Part shown: piece after piece, positions 54,962 through 64,000 of the stretch
Numbering within the stretch: position 1 is the stretch's first letter
Layout of the letters: every line of letters begins with the position of its first letter
Assembly (NCBI GenBank): GCA_047967505.1
Contig: CM106541.1
Length of the DNA: 64,000 nt
Source of the DNA: Dipteris shenzhenensis
Lineage: Eukaryota > Polypodiophyta > Polypodiopsida > Gleicheniales
Direction: 5' to 3' (one strand)
The notes under the pieces: model-generated
Databases searched by the model: none
Told to the model about the DNA's origin: nothing
The model's input: only the letters and a program-made list of their open reading frames with translations
Position numbers and translations under genes: made by a program

Positions 54962-56357
54962 ACTGAACCTGGGTGATCTAGCTGAGCGTGTGTGAATGCT
55001 TGGAAGCTCAGTAGCTTTGTGGGAGGAAGGAGAAGCTCTGTGGGAAGCTTTGTGGGTGACTTTACTTACATCCGAGTGTATAGAGACCTTGGAGGAACCT
55101 TTGGAAAAGTCACTTTGGCTTTGCGAAGTGGTTTTGAGAGCTTGTTTAGTATTTTCAAAGAAAAAGTCGTTTTTTGAGCTTTTCCATGTTCCGTTCAATG
55201 ATAAAGACTCCATATTGACTTGTAGAGGCAACTATTGCTTGCTTTTCGTGTCCACTTCACTTTAGGAGCTTGAAAACACATTCATTCTTGAATCTGGAAT
55301 CATTTCATTGGATTTTTGACTCACTGTGTCAGTTTCTATGTTTTTCTGCCCGAGTGTTGGAACTCAAGTTTGGAGCAACCATTTGCAGATCTGTCAGTTC
55401 CGATGGACTCAAGAGGTCCTAAAACTTCTACGTTGCTCATCATTCGCACTCTGGTGGAGTTTACAAATAGCTCTATTTCCAAAAACGTTTTTCAGTCCGT
55501 GTGTTGGACCCAGTGATTGAGACCACGGTTTCCAAAACCGTCTGTCCCATTGCATTCCGGACGCCTAAAAACCCCTACATGTCAGTTCTTGTTGTGCGAT
55601 TCGATGGAGGATTTTCAGAGTTATAGATCTCTATGTATTCGATTTCGTCTCTCTGTTATGCATTTTTTCATTCTAAGGTTTTGAAACCTTAGATTTATGC
55701 CACATGGCAGTGGATAAGTCTTGACTCCCATTTCTCACTCATCGGTTGGGATTTTGGAGTTTCGGTAGAAGAGAGATATTTGCAGATTTTTTGGCTGAGT
55801 CCGATCATGCAATGGCACGATTTCTTGAGCATACCTTATGCAGATCACTCTGGTTGCAGTTTGAGCCATGTGCGCTCATTTGTGGTGTGCATTGGGTTGC
55901 AGTGGATGATTTATAGGCCATTTGGATGCATTGCGATCCTTATTGGATGCACTGATAGGCCCAAATTGCTTTGTGGGATGCTATTTTTATGGATGCTTTG
56001 CACATGGATGCTACATTATGGTGAGGGACAGCTTTGACACATTGCAGGTGATGCACTGATAGTGTTATGCTCTCTTGGATGAGATATTATTGATGCATAT
56101 GCCCATGGACGGCGGTGTTTATGCTTGAGCCATTTGGCACCTATTGGCATTTTGGATTGCCATTGCAGTTGGCATTTTCTTTTGGGCCAGATTTGCTCAT
56201 ATGGATGCATAGTATATGCACATGAGTCAGATGCTTTGAGACATGAGTTTTGGTGATATTTCACTCTATTGTGGCATACACATTTGGGTGCACCGAGTAT
56301 TTGGTGTGATTCTCTCTTGTAGGCACTAGCATTTGGGATTTTTGCTTCATTTGCATC
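54962..56357 (+). other. Long untranslated leader of copia C2
   Basis: About 1.4 kb between LTR and gag start without a conserved frame. C1 has the same leader from the 55266 equivalent but lacks roughly 200 bp corresponding to about 55675-55865. Rich in TTGGATGCAT- and CATTTGG-like words near the gag start. Confidence 0.7.
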
Positions 56358-59300
56358 ATGGCATCCTCTTCCATGTCTGAAAAGGAGTTTTTTAGCATTA
56401 GAAAGTTTGATGGGATAAACTTTTCTTTGTGGAAAGAACAAATAAGGGATGTGCTTATTCAAAAGAAGCAGATTAAACCCTTGGCAAGGATTGAAGCTAA
56501 GCATGCAAATATGTCTGAGGATGATTGAAATGAGTTGGATGCATTAGCAAAATCTACTATTAGACTTCATCTTGCAGAGTCAGTTTATTTCACAATAGAA
56601 AATGAGTAAACTACGGAAGATTTGTGGAAGAAACTGTGTGCCACTTATGAAAAGGAAACTGCCTCTAATAAAGTTTACCTCATGAAGAGGTTGGTTGAAC
56701 TGCAGATGAAGGAAGGGGTCTCCATTGCTTCTCACTTGAATGAATTCAATATTATTTTCAACCCGATTGAGACTCAGAAGATGAATTTTGATGCAGAGAC
56801 TAAGGCAATATTTCTCTTATGTTCATTGCCATCCTCATGGGATACCTTCCATATAGCTGTCAATAACTCTGCACCTGGTGGAGTACTAAAATTTGATGAT
56901 GTTGTGGGTAGCTTGTTGGCTGAGGAGATTAGATGGAAGTCTATGGATGGCAACAAGCAGGATGTAGCCTTAAATGTGCAAAGGGGCAGATCACAGTTCA
57001 GGGGGAAGTCCCAAGAAAGAGGGAAGTCTCGTAGCAAATCTAGGGCACAAAACATTGAGTGTTACCACTGTGGCAAGAAGGGCCATATGAAAAAGGATTG
57101 CTACAAGCTGAAAAGAGAGCAAAAGGATAAGAAAAAGAATGCAAATTGGGTTGCAAATTAGAAGAAAGAGAGTCCAAGGGAGGACAAAGGAAAAGTGAAG
57201 ATCGAGGAGATCAATGCAGTCACACATGATAGTGACATTGACGTTCTCTTCATGTCTAGTTTATCTGCAGAGTTGCTTACCACTTCAGATGATATATATT
57301 CCCAAGATTGGATTTTGGACTCTGGTGCTTCATTCCATGTTCCTCCCCATAGGGAATGGTTCTCCACTTATGACAGTCGAAAGACAGGTTGGTGCATCTT
57401 GGAAATGACTATGCATGTGACATAGTGGAGCAGGTGACAAAGTTTTCTTTTGTAAATGGGTCTGCATTTGTTTTGAAACATGTGAGACATGTGCCTAAGT
57501 TGACCAAGAGTCTTATTTCAGTGGGTCAGCTAGATGATGCTGGTTTTCACACCACTTTTGGCTTTTAGAGTTGGAAAATCCAGAAGGGCTCTATGCTTTT
57601 GGCTAGGGGTGCCAAGTATGGGACTTTGTATCCCTTACATGTATCAGGGGTATTTGATCATGTTGTTGCAATAACCTAGCAGCCAAGAACTTCTTTGTGG
57701 CATTGCAGGTCGGGGCACATGAGCCAAAATGGAATGAAACTCTCATGCCGCTTGGGTTATGTACCGCATTTGAGTTTCTCTGATTTTGAATTTTGTGAGC
57801 ATTGTCTCTATGGGAAGCAGAATAAATCAGCCCATAAAAGAAGGGGAAAGAAAGAGTTTGAAAAGCTTGATTTGGTGCATTCAGATGTATGTGGTCCCAT
57901 GCCTACACGGTCATTAGGCGGGGCTGAATACTATGTGACATTCATTGATGATGCAACTAGGAAAGTGTGGGCTTATGCTATAGCTCCGAAGAGTGATGTG
58001 TTCTAGGTATTTCAGAAATGGCTGGCCTTGGTTGAGAATCAGTCAGGTAGAACGCTTAAATGCCTATGGACTGACAATGGTGGAGAGTATCTCTCTCATG
58101 ACTTTTAGCATTTCTATGATACACGTGGGATTAAGAGGGAGCTCACATCCCCTTGTACTCCAGAGCAAAATCCAGTTGCAGAAAAGATGAACCGTACCAT
58201 TCAAGAAAGGTTGCAATGCATGCTTTCGAATGCAAGTCTTTCTGGTGGATTTTGGGCTGAGGCAATGAAGACTGCAGTGCATGTGATCAATAGATCACCT
58301 AGTAAGAGTTTGGATGGCGGTATTCCTGAAGAGGCATGGAGTGGCAAGAAGCCCTCTTACTCTCATTTGCATATATTTGGGTGTGAGGCATATGCACATG
58401 TGCTGAAAGAGCTTCGAAAGAAGCTAGATCCTAAGTCTAGGAAATGCATCTTTCTAGGTTATGGTGAAAGTGGAGAGATGGGCTATCGTCTCTGGGATCC
58501 CGAAGCAAAGAAGATCATACGCAGCCATGATGTAGTCTTCAATGAAAAGAAGATGCATAAGACACCCATGAGGGATGTGGAAATGAGGAGAATCACTTTC
58601 TAGGATGTAAATCCACCTGCATATGTTGATAGACAGCAAGCTGTCCATGCACCAAATGTGCAAGAAATGGTACCACCAAGTACTCCCACAGGTATACAAT
58701 TAATGGCAGATGATGGATCATCTATTAGTGGAAATGATGAGCCAAATGTGGCTGATATGCAGGTGGGACAAAAAGCTGAAATGCTCTTGAGAAAATCATC
58801 TAGAGTGTCTAGACTACCTGATAGGTTTGTTCTAGGAGTAGACTATGTGATGCTTACTGATTGCGGGGAGCCTTCTTACTACAGAGAGGCTATGATGCGT
58901 GAGGATCAACGCAAGTGGGAGTATGCTATGCAATTAGAGATGAGTTCACTTATGAAGAATAAGACTTGGGACTTGGTTTCTTTGACACATGGAAAGAAAG
59001 CATTGCCATGTAAATGGGTCTACAAGATGAAGGTCACAGATGATGATGTGCCTAGGTACAAGGCTCGTTTGGTCACTAAAGGGTTCAAGCAAGAGAAGGG
59101 TGTGGACTTTGATGAGATATTTTCTCCGGTTGTGAAGATGACCACACTTAGATGCATGCTTGGACTAGTGGTAGCAGAGGATATGGAGCTTATGTAGATG
59201 GATGTCAAGACAACTTTCTTGCATGGGGATTTGCATGAGGAAATTTACATGGTGCAGTTGGAAGGCTTTGAAGAAAAGGGCAAAGAGCATTTAGTTTGCA

Positions 59301-60418
59301 AGCTGAAGAAGAGTCTCTATGGTCTTAAGCAAGCACCTAGAGAATGGTATCAGAAGTTTGATGCTTTCATTTGGTCCCAGGGTTTTAGAAGGAGTGAAAT
59401 TGATCACTGCCTCTACACTAAAAGGGATAAGGATAATAGCCTGATAATCCTAGCACTATATGTGGATGATATGCTATTGGCTAACAAGAATACTTATGAG
59501 CTAGATGCCTTAAAGGCCAAGTTACATGAGGCCTTTGATATGAAGGATTTGGGACTTGCAGGTCATATTCTTGGTATGCGCATCACACGTGATCGGAGTA
59601 GGAAACTCCTTTGGTTTTCACAAAAAGAGTATGTTACAAAAGTATTACAGCGTTTCAATATGGAGGGGGGGAAGGCAGTGAGTACTCCATTGCCTCTATA
59701 TGTGAAACTGAGTCATACAGATAGTCCCAAATCAGATGAGGAAAGGGCCATGATGGCCAAGGTTCCCTATGCATCAGCGGTTGGGAGTCTTATGTATGCT
59801 ATGATAGCTACTAGACCAGACATTGCATTTGCAATGGGAGTTGTTAGCTGGTATATGGCTAATCCAGGAAAGAGGCATTGGGAGGCAGTTAAGTGCATCA
59901 TGAGGTACATGAAGGGTACCAAGGAGATGTGCATCTGCTTTGGTAAAGGAGACATGCATGTACTTGGGTACACAGATTCAGACTATGCAAGGCATGTGGA
60001 TAGTAGGAGATCCACTTCTGGTTATGTGTTCACCTTTGGAGGTGGTGCAGTGCCGTGGATGTCTCGCGCACAGAAGTGCATTGCTTTGTCTACCACAGAG
60101 GCTGAGTATGTTGCAGCCATAGAGGGTTGCAAGGAGGCTATATGGCTTGATCGGCTAGTGGGAGATTTGGGGATTCATACAGGTGTACCGACATTGCATA
60201 GTGATTCCATGAGTGCTATTCAGCTAGCACGGAATCCGGTCTTTCATGCAAAGACCAAACATATTGAGGTCAGGTACCATTTCATTAGGGAGGTAGTTGA
60301 GGACAAGCGCATAGAGCTTGTCAAGGTTCATATAGATGATAACCCTGCAGATATGCTGATGAAGAGTCTACCTAGTCAGTGGTTTGAGTATTGTCGTGTA
60401 TTGATGGGCATTGGATAG
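56358..60418 (+). pseudogene. Copia C2 gag-pol, broken
   Basis: ATG at 56358 (MASSSMSEKEFFS). Same domain order as C1: knuckle CYHCGKKGHMKKDC (near 57060), protease WILDSGASFHVPPHREW, integrase, RT with an intact YVDD at 59459-59470, RNase H with NPADMLMKSL, stop at 60416. Stops include TGA near 56526 (Trp in C1) and TAA at 56607, TAG at 57566, 58106 and 59195, where C1 has CAG. A frame change lies near 57425. RT-RNase H from 59198 is open for 406 codons. The element cannot make its full protein. Confidence 0.92.
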
Positions 60419-60471
60419 TATGCTCACTGGTTGTTCTCCCTTAAAGGCACATTGTCCTTTAAGTGGGAGGT

Positions 60472-60642
60472 TGTGGGGGTTAAAGGTCACTGTGCCTTTA
60501 CCCCGGTTATGTACAATACTCAAACACATATATAAATGAATGAGAAAGAAGATTATGGTGGTTCTGCACCCACCAAAACTTGTGTAGCTCTCTGTTTCTC
60601 TCTCTCCCTCTTCCATTCTTGCTTCCGTTGAGAGCACTCTCA
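60472..60642 (+). repeat. 3' LTR of copia C2
   Basis: 171 bp, preceded by the purine run AAGTGGGAGGT and followed by the GTAGA duplication and A2 sequence. Confidence 0.93.
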
Positions 60643-60719
60643 GTAGATGCACAAAATGGTAATGCTGTACAAAATTCATAGCAGTAATCACAAAATATTA
60701 GTGGACCTGTAGTGTCCTA
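60643..60719 (+). pseudogene. Copia A2 linker remnant
   Basis: TGCACAAAATGGTAATGCTG through ATATTAGTGGACCTG corresponds to the linker between integrase and RT in A1 (A1 plus strand about 37800-37905). Similarity stops near 60719, the 3' break of A2. Confidence 0.8.
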
Positions 60720-60821
60720 CCACAAATTCATATTTTGGTGCATTAAATTTTACTAGATGGTGCACAAAGACATGATAATCATCTAAAGTACGGCTTGCCA
60801 TTTGATTTGATATGTAACATG

Positions 60822-61010
60822 CCCCTGTTTGGACTTGTAAATCAAAAGATACAAGGATGTGAAAATGTCCTCTTTTGGGCTAAAATAGGGAGTGCGTTAA
60901 CGCGCTCCCTGCTTGGACTTGTAAATCAAAAGATACAAGGATGTGAAAATGTCCTCTTTTGGGCCAAAACCCAAAGAGGATATTTTCACACCCCTGTATT
61001 TTTGGAAGAT
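60822..61010. repeat. Fold-back repeat, MITE-like
   Basis: Two direct copies of a roughly 64-bp unit (GGACTTGTAAATCAAAAGAT ... TCCTCTTTTGGGC) at about 60829 and 60914, separated by the near-palindrome GGGAGTGCGTTAACGCGCTC (from 60888). An inverted partial copy follows (CCCAAAGAGGATATTTTCAC, about 60969-61005). The DNA could fold into a long hairpin. Non-coding; the open frame only repeats the same residues. Confidence 0.65.
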
Positions 61011-61039
61011 GTCAACATATGATTTTTTTGGCCCAAAAG

Positions 61040-61800
61040 ATGAGTTTTTTTCTTTTTTCCCAAAAAAGAGACTTCTATTAAGTAAGAAAGAAACCTGCTA
61101 GAGCAAGCTCTGTGTGGAAATACACCATGCTAAGCATGTAATAAAAAAAACCTCAGAGGAATGAGGTAGAAAGAAACCAAGGCTGAGGCTGAAAATGCCA
61201 TCTCAACCCTGTAGAAGTCTTAGCAAAGAAGGGAGAGTCTCTCCAATCTCTCAGAAAAGTAACTCTCCTGGAGGAGGCTGCTCGAGATTATCCCTGCATG
61301 ATCGCCCAAATGGCCATTAGAGTGTGTATCGTATCTGTCCAAGTACTAGCCAAGATATGAGAAGGGTGAACCTGAGAACCCTCCAAAGCCTTAGTGCATC
61401 TGGCTCTCCAAATGTGCCATACTACAATGCTAGCTAGGATCTCCCATGGAGAGTCGACCGAGGAGTGAGCAGCCCTGAAAAGAGTGGCCGGAACATCCTC
61501 TAGAGAGCACGACTCCATAAGGTGTCGTCGAATGTGAAGATCCCAAGAGGAATCAAGTCTCTCAAAAAATACATGGGGCCCTAAAAGAGTAAGCCAAGCC
61601 ACTGATCCCCAGGTCATATAGAAAGGTAGGCGAACAAAAAAACTGAAAAGTCTTGCAATCCCCTTCCATATGATTCTCGCCTGTCTGCAATCCCAAAGGC
61701 AGTGCTATATTGTCTCCAAAGTACAAAGGCAGCGAGGGCAAGAAGGGTCACCGTGAGAAAACATGCATGCCTCAGGATCCATGGAGCGCTCTAAGGTGGA
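61040..61800 (-). mobile_element. LINE 3' end, copy 3, with RT zinc-binding domain
   Basis: The longest LINE tail in the window. The minus strand reads CPRCLCTLETI-stop-HCLWDCRQARIIW (zf-RVT type Cys/His cluster), FFVRLPFYMTWGSVAWLTLL, ESCSLEDVPATLF, WHIWRARCTKALEG and TDTIHTLMAIW, then a 3' UTR and A-rich tail near 61040-61060. The stop in the cluster is TAG where Gln (CAG) would fit. No target duplication was found. It is close to copies at 643-955 and 3014-3551, so one LINE family seeded all three. Confidence 0.82.
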
Positions 61801-61810
61801 TGGAACCTAT

Positions 61811-62138
61811 GTGTAAACATGATGAAGAGAATGCTCATGAAATGTACCTCAAGTCAATTAGGTTCCAAGATAGATTAGCTTGGACTCATAAACAGAATCT
61901 TGAGTGAAATGTGCATTTCTCCCTTGTAATCAACAATACATGATAGGCCTCTTATATAGAGAGTTTCCTTTGAATAGTCAACACTTGTGGGATCCTCTGA
62001 TCCACATCTCTCCTTGTGGATATCCTCAATCCACATCTCCACATCATGTAGTCCACGTCCTAGGGTGGCTACTTTAATTCTTTCCTATACCATACCTTAG
62101 CCTTTAATTATGTGCTCATGGCACCATATCTCTCAACA
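61811..62138 (-). repeat. D-family LTR (minus strand)
   Basis: From about 61945 to 62138 it closely matches the D LTRs (TAGTCAACACTTGTGGGATC, CCTCTGATCCACATCTCTCC, TATACCATACCTTAGCC). The inner end, 61811-61945, is different and the boundary is approximate. Purine-rich D sequence precedes it in minus sense, so it is a 3' LTR. Confidence 0.65.
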
Positions 62139-62335
62139 CCTCCCCTTGGTGCCATGATCCTTTGGCTACTGCAAGGTGGTCAGATGTGAGTTATATTCCA
62201 TCACCTCCCCTTAGTGCATGCATTGCTACTTAAGGTGGTCAAGTGTGGATTTACATGTCAATACCTCCCCTGGGTGCTTTCATAGCTACTCTCAGGTGGT
62301 CAGGTTTGATTACAAACATATAGGCAAGGTTGGCA
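62139..62335 (-). repeat. D-family polypurine units in tandem (three)
   Basis: Plus view: CCTCCCCTTGGTGCCATGAT, CCTCCCCTTAGTGCATGCAT and CCTCCCCTGGGTGCTTTCAT, each followed 25-40 bases later by AGGTGGTCA. The unit repeats about every 60-66 bp; on the element strand each carries a GGGGAGG purine tract. The copy nearest the LTR would be the plus-strand primer. Confidence 0.7.
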
Positions 62336-62339
62336 AGGT

Positions 62340-64000
62340 TTTGGTTTCTCAATATATTCCATTGATGTTACCTTTTGGCTCATAGCTTGATGACGATGGC
62401 ATTCTCTTCTTTGCTTGGTGTAGCTTCATGCATGATGCTTTGTTCTTCCATGTGCCTTGGTGCTTTGTGTGTGGATGCCATGCTTACTGCTATGGTCATC
62501 TCATGCACTTGTGCTTTTGGCATGCTTATGACAATGATATGTGCATTCATGCTTTGCTTTTTCATTTGTTGCAAAGGTCTTACCAATTGATTTCTTTCAA
62601 TATTGGCAGTGTCTAATTGCACACAATGATTTTGACATGACAGGCACGTAGAGCTCAAAAAGACGATCACTTTTCCTTTTTGGAGCATGTGCAAATTCCT
62701 CCTGGATTGCAAGTTATAGCCTATCGAAGTTTTTGTGAAGAAGAGGGGGCATATGGAGTCACATGCACAAGAAGGACTGTGCTTGTGGAGAGGCAAGTGT
62801 TCCTTGCTGGCACTATGTGCTAAGGCGGTAGCTTTAACCCAAGACTACACAAATGTAACCATGGTACAAATAAACCAAGCAAGTGAACCTAACCCTACTA
62901 ACTTAACCATCCTGGTTCTAAGCACTGAATCATGGTTCATTTAAGTCTGCCACATGTCAAAAAATTAGAACCGTGGAGGAGGATAAGGTTTCGGGTGAAT
63001 TTTATTTCTTTGTCGTTGTCGCTAGTGCCGCGACCCGATCAGATACTTCCTCCTAGCTGCTCTTTACTTCACGCAGTCGAGTAGTAGAGCTGCTTTGTTC
63101 ATTGCAAATTGTTGATGCCGAGTTCTTCTGGCGAGGCTTTTGGAGCGGACGTCGATTGGAGAGGTATGTTATGGAAGGAGGCTAGAGCTTTGGTCCTGGC
63201 TGTAGACGCAGTCGCTGGTTGGCCGATGTATGCTACTGGAGTTTTTCTTTGCTAGAGGTCAGTTGAGCCATATATGAAGTAGGAGCGCTGGCTGCTCTTA
63301 GATGGTCGCTACTGGTTGTGGTTGGCTAGGCCGTCGGGCTGGAGTCACTGCCAATGTAGAGGGACTGCTTGCATGTGATGAAGTCTATCATTAGATGTGC
63401 TACTGTCCGAGTCTGCCTTTGTGTGCGTACAATCCGTCAATGCTGCTGTGTCCATGCTTAGTCGGTTGGATGTTGGAAATCAGGAGCTATAGTCACGTAG
63501 GCTTTGGGGCCTTGGCAGCCTTAGGAGCTTTCGGAGCAACCAGTCTTGGCTGGTTTTGGCTTTTGCTGCCGAGAGCAAGGGATAGCACTGCTCACGGGTG
63601 TTGATGGCATCGCAAGAGCCGTAGAGCCATTGTCCATCTTAGTAAGCTGACGGGTTCTGCTGTTGTGCTCACTGCTCGCTTGGTTGGCTGCTGTGTATAG
63701 GTGATTTACTAGTCGCACTTCTTGCTTGTTAGGTCGTAGGACGGCTTAGTTGCACTGCTATCACTCGAGTCATGTGTGCCTTTGTTGTTTGCTTGCTTGA
63801 GACGTAGTAGTCTGCTACCTGCGTGATCACTGTACATTGGAGCATGTAAATAGGCCAAGAATAGTAGTTTGTGTCTTGAGGGCTGCGTATGCAGACCTTG
63901 CTTGTCACTTGCTACAGATTGGCACTGATGGAATCATTTGACTTGTGTTTTGTCCCGCACTCCTTGCTTTGTTGAACTTGTCAAAGTCTGCCGGCTTGCT
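62340..64000. other. No recognised gene
   Basis: About 1.7 kb to the window end. 62380-62800 has moderate open frames on both strands without known motifs; it may be further D-family interior on the minus strand. From about 62990 the DNA is GC-richer, with scattered CTGCT/GTCGCT words. No domain, LTR edge or splice pattern was recognised. Confidence 0.3.

Larger units (their letters stand above)
54792..60642 (+). mobile_element. Copia C2 (TNT1/Tork-like), full-length, decayed
   Basis: A 5851-bp element with LTRs at 54792-54961 and 60472-60642 and target duplication GTAGA at 54787-54791 and 60643-60647. It is inserted in A2, since A2-type sequence reads across the site (GATGATGTAGATGCACAAAATGG order, as in A1). 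The LTRs differ at about eight positions in 170, several-fold more than B. Unlike A and B, no Met-tRNA primer site is visible after the 5' LTR. Confidence 0.94.
41289..60719 (+). mobile_element. Copia A2, host element broken by nested insertions
   Basis: A plus-strand relative of A1 in three pieces: 5' LTR, leader and gag (41289 to about 42800), protease to integrase (53430-54791), and a short linker piece (60643 to about 60719). Between them lie C1 (with B inside) and C2. The C2 insertion is clean (GTAGA duplication), while at the first break A2 has lost the zinc-knuckle part of gag. Everything after 60719 (RT, RNase H, 3' LTR) is missing. Confidence 0.88.

Noticed and set aside
54992-55265. 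Short frames in the C2 leader as upstream genes
   Set aside because: No counterpart is readable in C1 (that part is deleted) and there is no recognisable protein motif.
62380-62796. A 138-codon minus-strand frame as a gene
   Set aside because: No motif, overlapping frames of similar length on the other strand, and location next to decayed D-family sequence.
1-64000. tRNA, rRNA or CRISPR features
   Set aside because: The Met-tRNA-like words are primer-binding sites next to LTRs. No cloverleaf, rRNA segment or regularly spaced repeat-spacer array was seen.

Overview
This window looks like repeat-rich nuclear DNA from a land plant. It carries Ty1/copia elements with initiator-Met-tRNA primer sites, a Ty3/gypsy scrap, plant-type LINEs, a Helitron, a broken hAT transposase, TIR elements and a pseudogene closest to plant-type SF3B1. 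I see no intact host gene, rRNA, tRNA or CRISPR array. The species cannot be fixed from sequence alone; a genome with a heavy copia load (fern, lycophyte, gymnosperm or other large-genome plant) would fit.

1-9.3 kb: a mosaic of dead pieces. It holds a gypsy RNase H scrap, LINE 3' ends, a gag-only copia element on the minus strand (about 1.2-4.4 kb) holding a LINE insertion with a 15-bp target duplication, a non-coding LTR element (4621-6882) inserted into a polypyrimidine tract with 5-bp target duplications, and a LINE endonuclease fragment. 9.3-15.3 kb: a decayed Helitron with Rep (HUH) and PIF1-type helicase regions. 16.6-21.5 kb: two arrays of TACCGNCGGTA-like repeats flank a scrambled hAT transposase, whose rear half is inverted, and a kinase-like pseudogene.

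22.4-35 kb: LTR and leader pieces of a copia family called D here, a spliced-looking transposon-type protein, a degenerate copia (E) interrupted by a MULE-like element with an 11-bp target duplication and by a second insertion, and an SF3B1 pseudogene split by a TIR element.

35.6-60.7 kb: the core of the window, a set of nested copia elements. Copia A1 (minus, 35619-41022) is complete but decayed. Head to head with it is A2 (plus, from about 41289), a host element broken twice: by C1 (TNT1/Tork-like, plus, 5'-deleted) and by C2 (54792-60642, plus). C1 in turn holds B (minus, 44285-49734), a young element whose 298-bp LTRs differ at two positions and whose gag-pol is open except for one missing base. 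Target duplications support A1 (ATTAG), B (CGGCA) and C2 (GTAGA). 60.8-64 kb: a fold-back repeat, a third LINE 3' end, a D-family LTR with tandem polypurine units, and about 1.7 kb with nothing recognisable.

There is no cellular pathway here. The window records successive insertions, deletions, an inversion and point decay. Among the C copies the decay is dominated by CAG-to-TAG stops.
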